A model generated the notes under the pieces. The model was not told where the DNA came from and made no database searches. It saw only the letters and a list, made by a program, of their open reading frames with translations. Shown in pieces: positions 7,818 through 14,374 of a stretch of 14,374 nt of DNA (position 1 is its first letter; every line of letters starts with the position of its first letter). The translations under genes were made by a program, and so were the position numbers. Origin of the DNA: Gonium pectorale (lineage: Eukaryota > Chlorophyta > Chlorophyceae > Chlamydomonadales > Volvocaceae); NCBI GenBank assembly GCA_001584585.1, contig LSYV01000006.1, positions 1,996,920 through 2,011,293 on the forward strand. Direction: 5' to 3'.

Positions 7818-7904
7818 ACTGGTACGAGTGGTCAGCGCATCACGATCACGATTGTGTTCTAGGAATATACTTGACCTCACAAACCCGACCTGTTCACCCC
7901 GGGT

Positions 7905-7909
7905 TGTAA
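7905..7909 (+). promoter_or_regulatory. TGTAA polyadenylation signal of the 7149-7817 gene
   Basis: TGTAA, the standard poly(A) signal in chlamydomonadalean algae, lies 87 nt after the stop codon on the coding strand. This implies a short 3' UTR of about 100 nt. Confidence 0.55.
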
Positions 7910-8440
7910 GAACCGTATATTGCGGTCGGCGCTCCCAGATCATGAGGCTTTGAAAGTACGTTCGAATGGAGACGACGATGGCAGCGTGGCTAGTTGCCGG
8001 TGTGGAGGGCGGAGCGACCAGTGGGCCAGCGCCGCCGGTATGCCGATGCCGATCGAGTGGACGGCTGCTGCTTCTGCATGGATAGCGTCCGCCCCTCAAT
8101 TTTGGCATCAGAAGAAGGGCAGTCCTCCAGTGGCGATTGAGATATCGTGCTGAAGGGGTGTAGCGGATTGGGCTCCTCGTTTCGCTGACCTTAGTGATGA
8201 GCCGGTTAGCAGGGCGGTGGGGAGGTGGCCCGATGTCAAGCCGGATGGGTTGTTCTCAAGGGAGACTGTTCAGATTGGGTTATGGAACTGCATGTGGATG
8301 CACTGGGGGGCATGATGGTGATGTCGTACTCGCCGGTCGTCGCGGATACATAAAGGAGGCCGGTCGGAAAGCAGCTGTGGAGAAAGTACATTGAAAGGAC
8401 TGGTGGGATAACAAGCGGCACAGGTCTCGGCACGTATTTG
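7910..8440. other. no gene seen
   Basis: Short frames on both strands without domain, codon bias or splice signals. The lower half is of moderate G+C. The only local structure noted is a small hairpin around 8288-8301 (TGCAT/ATGCA). Confidence 0.5.
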
Positions 8441-8634
8441 CTGCCGTGCCTGCATGGATCACAGTTGGTTGGGCATTCCAGTAGCAGCTGTGAGAGTGCT
8501 GCCATGTCTGCATGGGCCACGGCTGGTTGGGCAGCGGCCGCCCTTCCAGCAGCAGCTGTGAGAGTGCTGCAGTGCCTGCATGGGTCACGGCTGGTTGGGC
8601 AGCGGCCGTTCTTCCAGCAGCAGCCGTGAGAGGG
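8441..8634. repeat. 68-bp minisatellite, three units
   Basis: The units start CTGCNNTGNCTGCATGG and end TGAGAGNG: 8441-8498 (58 bp, lacking about 10 bp around GCGGCCG), 8499-8566 (68 bp) and 8567-8634 (68 bp). The last two are about 90% identical. A unit of 68 bp is not a multiple of three, so each unit changes frame and the array is not a conserved coding repeat. The second unit contains a GCGGCCGC site. Confidence 0.9.
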
Positions 8635-10049
8635 CGAGCATGCCAGGCGGCGCTTGCGCACGAAGTTTTTGTAATAAGCTGTGGGTGGTGGCCACTGCCG
8701 CGGGTCTGACGAAGAGGATGTATGGTTCCAGGCCTGGCCAACAGACACACTTGGTGACAGTGCCAAGGTACGACATAGCCTCGTGTTGGATGCATCCCTC
8801 TCGCAAATGCCGCGGGCCTGGCTATCATGATGGATGGTTCGTGCTTTCGTGTACAGAGCTTTTCCCTCGTACGTACCGCTGCGTACTGCGACGGGTTTAG
8901 AGCAGAGCTTTTGTGGAAATATCTTTCTGCTCTTGTGTCACACGACACCACCAAAAACACGAACAGTCTGCTTGCGCACAGTCGACCTCGTTTGCTGTGG
9001 CACTTTCAGCCCGATCACCTCAAGCACCACAGCCTTAACTATTGCCCCGTCTCGCCCGGCCGCCCTTCCTCTGTGACGCCGCACTGTCGCTCGTTGAAAT
9101 AGTCCCCACACCAGGCGTAGCTCTGGCAGTCCTCCTCCCTAGGGGCGCGGCGTCGTAAGGGAAAAAGTAAAACAGAGAAGGGGCCCTTCGCCCAGAAAGA
9201 GAGGGAGAACCACGGCAAGACGCGGCGGGGTTGCCCCACACCAGCTCCTTCCCCCTCCCGCAGGCTGGGTTTAGGATGTTTTGTCGCGGGTACAGCTCTT
9301 CCGTCCGATGAGCTCATAGGTCATAACGCAGGGTGACTATGGCGTGTGCGGCGTTGATTGCGTTTAGGGCGTCATAACGGTCGGTATGTCGGTTGCCTGT
9401 TTGGCGATGCAGTGTACGGAGGAGAGTGGCTAGGTCGTCTGGTCGTTGCCTGTGCTAACAGCGGAGGCGGGTGTGTAGCAGATCTGCCATCTCACCCCCC
9501 AGAAGAAGGCTGCGAGGTGTTCGAGCTTTGCATATTGTATTGCTGTGTGGCCCCAGTCATTAGCACATCACACGTCTAGAATATGGACGGCGGGTTGTGC
9601 GCGTTCCTCCTCTGTCCCGGGGAACGGACCTGGATGGCCATCGCGTCCGAGACTCCGAGTCGGATGGTGGGCATAAAGAGGATGTCCCGAGAGGTATCTT
9701 GGCGCTAGTTGCCACGGTTTTGCTGTGCCGCTTGATGTAGGCACATTTTGTGCAGCTGTCATGATGGTTGCGTGCGTGCTCTATGCAGGACCAAAAGCTG
9801 CCGTAACCCGCACGCAGGGTCAGAGGCACGAGGAACTACAGATCGCCCCTATGCTCGGTGCCGCCTCTCCCGCCTAGCCCCAGCGGGATGACACAGCCGG
9901 GTGGGCGGGCTGGGCGCAAGACGGTCCAGTAACCGCTGAGCACCGTCGGACCGGTCGCCTTGACGGCCACATCACAGCGGCTCGGTCGACCCCGCGGGCC
10001 ACCATCACTCCATCATATGCCAACGCCGCTCTGTGGCTGCCTTGCAGTT
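8635..10049. other. no convincing gene
   Basis: The frames here are short and show no bias. A minus-strand frame at 9317-9039 encodes a basic, Trp/Phe-containing 92 residues with no family resemblance I can name. A minus-strand frame at 9829-9560 contains a single C-x2-C (SCTKCAYIKRHSK), which is not enough to call an integrase zinc finger. A TGTAA lies at 8670-8674. The stretch is probably intergenic or old repeat sequence. Confidence 0.45.
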
Positions 10050-10054
10050 TTACA
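10050..10054 (-). promoter_or_regulatory. TGTAA polyadenylation signal, minus strand
   Basis: TTACA on the + strand reads TGTAA on the minus strand, about 109 nt past the candidate stop of the minus-strand terminal exon at 10163. Its position and orientation support that gene model. Confidence 0.4.
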
Positions 10055-10162
10055 GAAACCCCGCCCATCACATGCACGGGCTGCACGTCTCTCCGAAGCG
10101 TACAAGCCAACGCCCAGTGCGGCGCGGCAAAGATATGTAAAGCCTTCAATCCCTCTCATTCG

Positions 10163-10384
10163 TCAAGCACTGCTGCTGCCGCGCCCAGTTGCTGCCGTAA
10201 TCGTGTCCGTCCGCCCCGTACAGCCCGTATCCCCGTACACCCTCACGAGCTGGTTCACAGGATACACCAAATTTGTTGCCAGAAGCAAGCAATCGCCCCG
10301 TCGCCTCTGGTGCGCCGGCCCAACCTCTGGTGCCGCGCCCGCCCCAACCCCGCCATCAGCCCCACACCTCCGCAGTCCCAGCTC
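10163..10384 (-). CDS. candidate terminal exon of an unknown minus-strand gene
   Basis: On the minus strand, TATCTGCAG (ending at 10385) is a good acceptor. The frame then runs from 10384 in phase 0 for 73 codons to a TGA at 10165-10163. It begins ELGLRRCGADGG and contains LLLATNLVYPVNQLVRVYG. It joins in phase to the exon at 10437-10511 through a very short, 52-nt intron, shorter than is usual in these algae, which is the main doubt. If that intron is not removed, the frame continues to a TGA at 10356 instead. A TGTAA at 10054-10050 fits a 3' end here. I do not recognise the protein. Confidence 0.35.
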   Translation of the reverse strand, partial: ELGLRRCGADGGVGAGAAPEVGPAHQRRRGDCLLLATNLVYPVNQLVRVYGDTGCTGRTDTITAATGRGSSSA

Positions 10385-10436
10385 CTGCAGATAGGTCCGC
10401 CCTCATCGTACGCCCACCCCCCCGCCCCGGCTCCAC

Positions 10437-10511
10437 CTGCAGCGCGTTCAGCTCCCGCGCCGCCTTGGTGTCCTTAATGCGGGAGGCAATGCCCGGACAG
10501 GACAGCACCTC
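10437..10511 (-). CDS. candidate internal exon of an unknown minus-strand gene
   Basis: Read on the minus strand, a long pyrimidine tract (TTTTCCTGCTCTCCCCTCCCCGCAG) ends at 10512, then come exactly 25 codons, then a GCTGCAG|GTGGAG donor at 10437/10436. Both borders are phase 0. The peptide begins EVLSCPGIASRIKDTKAA and ends RELNALQ, a charged helical sequence with ordinary protein composition. The acceptor is one of the best splice sites in the window. Upstream exons would have to lie to the right of 10511, in or beyond the region taken by the divergent BTB gene, and none is visible. Function unknown. Confidence 0.45.
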
Positions 10512-10620
10512 CTGCGGGGAGGGGAGAGCAGGAAAAGGCGACGGCAGGGGATGTCCGCCCCGCAGCCAACGGGGCCCCGGCCAGAGGCGACGGCGGCGGC
10601 GGTGACGGCGGCGGCGAGGC

Positions 10621-10656
10621 CACGGTGGCCACCCTCGCCACGGTGGCCACCCTCGC
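10621..10656. repeat. perfect 18-bp tandem duplication containing a palindrome
   Basis: CACGGTGGCCACCCTCGC is repeated exactly (10621-10638 and 10639-10656). Each copy contains the 10-bp palindrome GGTGGCCACC. It lies between the minus-strand exon ending at 10511 and the BTB gene beginning by 10698. Confidence 0.9.
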
Positions 10657-10697
10657 CACGCCTCGACGCGGCGTGGCGGTGCCCTTGCGTGCTGCCC

Positions 10698-11799
10698 TCC
10701 GGCTGCCTGGCGCTGATCGACGAGGGCAGCGGCGCCACGCTGCTGGACGCCGCCGTGCGGCCCCAGGGCCTGCCGCTTCCGGCCGCCGGCGCTCACACCG
10801 CCACTAGTGCCGCCGTCGTCGGCAGCGGCGCTGGTCGCGGCGCGGCGTCCCTGCTTTGCAGCCTCTCAGCCGACCTTGGGGTTCTGCTGGAGAGCTGCCA
10901 GGGACCCGGACCTGGGCAGCCGGCACTTGGGTGGCGGCGGCACCTGTGGCGGCGGCGGGCTCGTGACGCTGGCGGCGGCCGGGGGCCACCGGCGGCGGGC
11001 GCACGCCGCCATCCTGGCAGCGCGGTGCGACTACTTCCACGCCCTGCTGTCCGGCGGTGCAGGTGGCAGCGAAGCGGCTGGTGGCAGCGGCGGCACCGGC
11101 GATGGATGCGGACGCTGGGGCGACAGCGGCTCGCGCGTGCTGGGCTTTCCCGGATCCCGGTGCTCCGCCGGGGGCGCTGATGGCGGCCCTGCGGCACATG
11201 TATGTACACCGGCTCAACGGACGTCGCCACGCTGCTCATAGGGCCAGGGAGATCGTCAACCGCTCTACCGCCGCCGGCGCCAGCCCCTGCGGCATCCGCC
11301 CTCGGCCGCGGCGACCGAGCCGCGGCGGCGGCAGCGGCGGCGGCGCCTGGGGAGGCGAGTCTAGGGCCGCTGCCGGCGGTGGCTGATGTGGCGGAGGTGG
11401 CGGACCAGCTGTTGCTCCCGCAGCTGGGGCTGGCGGCGCAGCGGCTGCTGCTGGCGCGCTGCGCCGCGGCCCCGGGGGCGCACCTGGTGTCCGCGTTGCT
11501 GTGGGCCGAATCGTGCGGCGCGGCGGCGGCGGAGTTACTGGAGGAGCTGAAGGAGGCGTACCTGGACAACGCAGACTGGTTGGCGGCGGCGGAGGCCGTG
11601 GGGGCCGGGGCGGGGCCGGGGGTGTCCCATGGGCGGCGGAAGCAGGGCAGGAGCCACGGCGGCTCCGTGGCGGGGGTCTGGCGAGGCGGTGACATCTGCG
11701 GCGGCGGGCGGGGGACCGCGCCGTCTGGCAGCTGAGAGGCCGGCGCTTGCCGAGGAGCTTGAGGGGGCGGTGCGGGAGCGGAAGCGGTCGAGGGCCTAA
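10698..11799 (+). pseudogene. BTB/POZ-domain protein gene, 3' part, frame-disrupted
   Basis: Five consecutive + strand segments read as one BTB protein of the type abundant in volvocine algae, but in changing frames. Segment 1 (10698-about 10903) has SGCLALIDEGSGATLLD and LSADLGVLLES. Segment 2 (about 10904-11145) has the BTB core VTLAAAGG...HAAILAARCDYFHALLSGG (core at 11002-11058). Segment 3 (11147-about 11203) has FPDPGAPPGALMAALRHMY. Segment 4 (11202-about 11590) has TGSTDVATLL, then VADQLLLPQLGLAAQ and LEELKEAYLDN, matching the end of a BTB domain and the helices after it. Segment 5 (about 11640-11799) ends LAEELEGAVRERKRSRA and TAA. BTB domains typically recruit substrates to Cullin-3 ligases. 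Four frame changes in 1.1 kb point to a decayed copy, or to assembly indels. The 5' half is absent. Confidence 0.75.
11198..11205 (+). repeat. 4-bp duplication that breaks the BTB frame
   Basis: ATGT occurs twice in tandem (11198-11205) exactly where the BTB reading passes from ...ALRHMY to TGSTDV.... The upstream frame continues as YVHRLN and the downstream frame starts at 11202. A single copy would keep the family-typical alignment in one frame. The break is therefore a +4 duplication at this point. Confidence 0.7.
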
Positions 11800-12095
11800 C
11801 GCCCGCCTGGCGTGCCTCAACCCTAAAGTTACATGCACCCTGCCCGGCTGCCGTACACATTGGCAGAGAGAGCTCAGGCCGCCCTTCCCGCGCTCCCGCA
11901 CATGTGGCACAGGAGCAAGTACGGGTACGTGCTGCGTGGGCGTCCGGTCGGCTCCAATCAGTATTCGTTGCGGTGCATACGAACGTAGTGCGCCCGAATG
12001 ATGGACGGGCATGAAACGTGTGCTGTGTGAAGCACGTAGATATCGAGGCGCCGGGCTGCACGCGCAGTGGGGCCTCTTCACGCGGGCCCTTGGGG

Positions 12096-12100
12096 TGTAA
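12096..12100 (+). promoter_or_regulatory. TGTAA polyadenylation signal downstream of the BTB gene
   Basis: TGTAA lies about 300 nt after the TAA at 11797-11799, a usual 3' UTR length in Chlamydomonas relatives. It fits the BTB gene, whether or not that copy is still functional. Confidence 0.45.
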
Positions 12101-12221
12101 TTTAACGAGCGCTGCGAGGTGCTGCACGAGGCGGTGATGTCGGAGTGAGATGTCAGCATAGGTAGGGCAAGACCTTGCTTCCGGGGTCACTTGCTGCGGA
12201 CGGAAATCGAAACGCCGCAAC

Positions 12222-12243
12222 GAGGGAAGCGTGAGGGAAGCGT
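12222..12243. repeat. perfect 11-bp tandem duplication
   Basis: GAGGGAAGCGT occurs twice in direct succession (12222-12232 and 12233-12243) in apparently non-coding DNA. Confidence 0.85.
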
Positions 12244-12591
12244 GGGCGGATGCTGCGGGCCGGCCTGCGCGGATACCGGTAGTACGGCCACCGTGTCCCA
12301 GCGTGGATAGGCGCCAGCAGGAGGGATGTCTCCAACCTGTGCGTAGCTGACGGCGACGCATTGCTAGCTCGGTTGGTGTCTGCCATTCTAAGAAGAATAG
12401 ATATGGCCAGCGCCTTCACCAAATGTGAGCAACAAGGAAGAGTCCGAAGAGTCGACAAGCGCTACCGATGCCAAGGCACGCTCGGCGGTCCGGTATAAGC
12501 TGCAACAAAGAGCACAACCCGAGAAAGGGTCGGCTTTCGCAACACCGCTCGCCTCTGCCCGCGCAACCCCGTCGCCAACATGCCGCAAGCG

Positions 12592-12641
12592 CCCCCCCCC
12601 CCCCGCCCCCCTCGCCACGCATGCCCGCCCCACACACACAC
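12592..12641. repeat. poly-C run and CA microsatellite
   Basis: Thirteen C residues (12592-12604), a G and five more C residues are followed by a short CA repeat (12631-12641). Such runs are prone to length errors in sequencing, so any frame across them is unreliable. Confidence 0.9.
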
Positions 12642-13384
12642 GCAACATGCGTCGTTTCATTTCAACACACACAACAACAGCCTGCCAGCCACCGCCGCGC
12701 ACTCTGCGGCCCCTGCCTCTCATTCCCGACTCCTCCACCACTGCCCCCTCCTGCACCCGCGCAGCCGGTCCCTGCCCGCTCGTCCAGCCAGCGGCCATCT
12801 GATTCACGCCCGGGAGTCGGGCCGACCCGGACGTGCAGCTCCGCAGCTGGACCGCCAAACTCCCACGGCCACATCAGGCACGGGCCCCGCCTCCAAGGTG
12901 GGTTTGGGATGGGTACCGGTACCTGCACTGCCGCCGCCTGCACGAGCCTGGATCGGCATGACCCCACGACTTGCGTCGTCTCCGCCGCCAGACCCGGCAG
13001 GCGCCATGTGATCGGCAGGTGTGCGTGGACGTCAGTGCCACACCCATACCCACTCCCACGGCCACTGCCAAGCCCAGGGCCCCGGGCCCCGGGTCCAAGT
13101 CCGCTGGCCGTCCGCGGGCGGCTTCAGTCTCCAATGCAGAGTTGTCTAGCCTTAGGGTGAGAGCCGGGGGAAGACAGGGGACCCGGGTGGGTCGAACCCA
13201 AACCCTGCTCCGAAACCAGCGTTCGGACAGGGCTATTGACGACGATTACATTGACATTGACGATATATTTTGTCGCAAAAGCTGCGTGTGGATAGTGGGC
13301 ACTCGAGGCCTCGCGACGGTTGACTTGCACCGCGAAAGTACCGACTCCTTATCCGACGATGGAGCTCCTGACACAGCCCTTCTT

Positions 13385-14374
13385 ATGAGCAGCGCATGCT
13401 CTCGCCCGATGTTGCGAGAGCGTGTGCACCGCCCCGGCCGGCCGGATCCGAGGGCCCAATGCCCCGTCGCCGGCTTAGCCAGCCCTTCCCCGGCCCGCCG
13501 ATCCTCCCCCGCCAGCCTCCCCCCGGTACAGCGTCCCTCACCAGCCCCACGCGCCATCCGCCCCGCTGCCTCCCTCCCCGCGGCGGTGCCCCAGATGACA
13601 CCGCCGCTGGCCGCCCCCGGGCACCATTTCGATGTGGAGCTCGTGACGCAGGTCAGCCTGGACCGCTGGCCCCGCTTTGCGCAGCAGGCGCTGGCCTGGG
13701 GCGGACCCGCCTCCGTGGCCGTGTACCTGCCCTGCCCCCCGGACCACCCCCTGGAGCCCGCGTACCGGGACTACCTGCGGCGGCTCGTGGAGGACTTCCG
13801 GACCGCTGCGCTGGCCCAGCGCTCCGCCGCCGCCGCAGCGGCGGTAGCGAAGGAGGAGGCGAAGGCGGCCTGCGGTAGCGGCAGCACCTGGCGGGGGGCC
13901 GCGGCGGCGGCGGGTGAGGGTCTGGCGGGGGCAGAGGCGGAGCCGGCGCTGACGGTGTCGGTGGTCCATGCGGGGCACTGGGCGACCGAGGGCGCCGCAG
14001 TGCTGCCCGGCGTCGCGCCGCCGCCACCGCCCCCGCCACCGCCCCCGCCGCCGCCGCCACCTGACGGCCTGTACGACCGTTCTGACATGTACGACCGCCT
14101 GTACCCGATCAACGCGCTGCGCAACGCCGCCCTGCGCGCCGCCACCCGCTCGCACGTGTTCCTGGTGGACGGCGACTTCATACCCAGCAGCGGCCTGCGG
14201 GCCAGCCTCGTCGGGATCCCTCAGCAGCCGCAAACAGGGCCACGAGGCGGCGCGCCCCGCGCTACCCCTGCCGCCGAGGGAGCAGGGGAAGACCGGCCGC
14301 AGCTGGCGGCGGGCGGCGCCGCTGGCGGGCGGGGCCAGGGCTTGCTGGAGCAGTCTGAGGGCCACGCACGGCCC
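13385..14374 (+). CDS. LARGE-like glycosyltransferase (GT49), 5' part, runs off the window
   Basis: The frame is open from 12962 (after a TGA at 12959-12961) to the window end, with its first ATG at 13385; other starts are 13409 and 13595. From residue 81 it reads HFDVELVTQVSLDRW, then ASVAVYLPCP (start of a nucleotide-sugar binding fold), a helix with YRDYLRRLVEDF, an Ala-rich insert, LTVSVVHAG, a 15-proline run (residues 212-226), YPINALRNAALRAAT (240-254) and HVFLVDGDFIPSSGL. The YP-x-N-x-LRN-A block followed by F-L-x-D-x-D-F-x-P matches the GT49/LARGE family, where the D-x-D (here D262-G-D264) binds metal and sugar nucleotide in the Golgi. No clear membrane anchor is visible, so an N-terminal exon may be missing. 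The domain's C-terminal part lies beyond the window. Confidence 0.8.
   Translation, partial: MSSACSRPMLRERVHRPGRPDPRAQCPVAGLASPSPARRSSPASLPPVQRPSPAPRAIRPAASLPAAVPQMTPPLAAPGHHFDVELVTQVSLDRWPRFAQQALAWGGPASVAVYLPCPPDHPLEPAYRDYLRRLVEDFRTAALAQRSAAAAAAVAKEEAKAACGSGSTWRGAAAAAGEGLAGAEAEPALTVSVVHAGHWATEGAAVLPGVAPPPPPPPPPPPPPPPDGLYDRSDMYDRLYPINALRNAALRAATRSHVFLVDGDFIPSSGLRASLVGIPQQPQTGPRGGAPRATPAAEGAGEDRPQLAAGGAAGGRGQGLLEQSEGHARP
14018..14062 (+). repeat. 15-proline tract within the glycosyltransferase
   Basis: Fifteen successive proline codons of mixed sequence (CCG, CCA, CCC, CCT) lie just upstream of the YPINALRN block. Mixed codons suggest an old tract rather than a recent triplet expansion. Confidence 0.95.

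Larger units (their letters stand above)
11800..12961. other. 3' flank of the BTB gene and upstream region of the glycosyltransferase gene
   Basis: Beyond the TGTAA no clear gene is seen. A frame at 12401-12800 starts with charged residues (NKEESEESTSATDAKARS) and could be a 5' exon or leader of the next gene, but it has no in-frame ATG. CCAAG|GTGGGT at 12896/12897 resembles a donor and GGCAG at 13018 an acceptor, so splicing into the glycosyltransferase frame is possible. This is unproven. Confidence 0.35.

Noticed and set aside
8441..8634. CRISPR-like array
   Set aside because: The units are directly adjacent tandem repeats without unique spacers, in a eukaryotic genome.
9560..9829. Possible retroelement integrase zinc-binding motif on the minus strand (CTKC followed by basic residues)
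   Set aside because: Only one C-x2-C with no preceding paired histidines at the right spacing and no catalytic core. Three competing frames are equally open.
10793..12361. Longest minus-strand open frame in the window (522 codons)
   Set aside because: It lies antisense to the BTB gene, is very rich in Pro/Arg/Ala, and shows no domain. It is a mirror of GC-biased codons on the + strand.
13074..13096. GGGCCCCGGG palindromic run
   Set aside because: Simple GC-rich alternation expected at this base composition; it lies within an open coding frame.
13186..13200. GGGTTCGACCC on the minus strand, resembling a tRNA T-arm
   Set aside because: The remaining tRNA arms are missing, and the region is open in the glycosyltransferase frame.
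13538..14365. Minus-strand open frame of 275 codons
   Set aside because: Antisense to the GT49 gene, whose + strand frame has a recognisable catalytic motif. Low-complexity Arg/Gly/Ala composition is typical of a shadow.

Overview
The window looks like nuclear DNA of a volvocine or other chlamydomonadalean green alga. The evidence is high G+C content, codons strongly biased to C or G in the third position in the best coding stretches, Ala/Gly/Pro-rich low-complexity runs, intron borders of the GTG.../...CAG type, and TGTAA, the usual polyadenylation signal of these algae, downstream of several reading frames. I see no prokaryotic operons, rRNA, tRNA or CRISPR array.

Left part (1-5340, + strand): a probable last exon of an unknown gene (207-446) is followed by about 1.9 kb with no convincing gene. 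From about 2314 to 5038 there are pieces of what may be one Ala-rich membrane protein gene. Two phase-compatible candidate exons (2314-2502 and 3297-3584) flank a 0.8 kb stretch that holds a diverged tandem duplication and a 0.25 kb hairpin-rich element closed by inverted repeats. The pieces from 3850 to 5038 lie in three different frames.

Middle (5340-10050): mostly gene-poor, with several perfect hairpins and short tandem duplications and a lower-GC patch at about 6290-7140. The one clean gene is at 7149-7817, an intact intronless reading frame of 222 residues. It encodes a coiled-coil protein with a 21-residue repeat and a conserved-looking C-terminal helical motif. A 68 bp minisatellite lies at 8441-8634.

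Right part (10050-14374): two exons of an unrecognised minus-strand gene (10511 down to 10163, TGTAA at 10054-10050) run leftward. The 3' part of a BTB/POZ-domain gene (10698-11799) runs rightward, broken by four frame changes. Both appear to lose their 5' ends in the same 190 bp. The window ends inside an intact + strand gene for a LARGE-like glycosyltransferase (family GT49), with a DGD motif and a 15-proline run inside the catalytic region.

The genes do not form an obvious functional set. What stands out is the contrast between two clean reading frames (7149-7817 and 13385-14374) and recognisable genes that change frame repeatedly. The latter are either decaying copies or places where the assembly has uncorrected indels. 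Protein family calls come from reading motifs by eye; no search was run.
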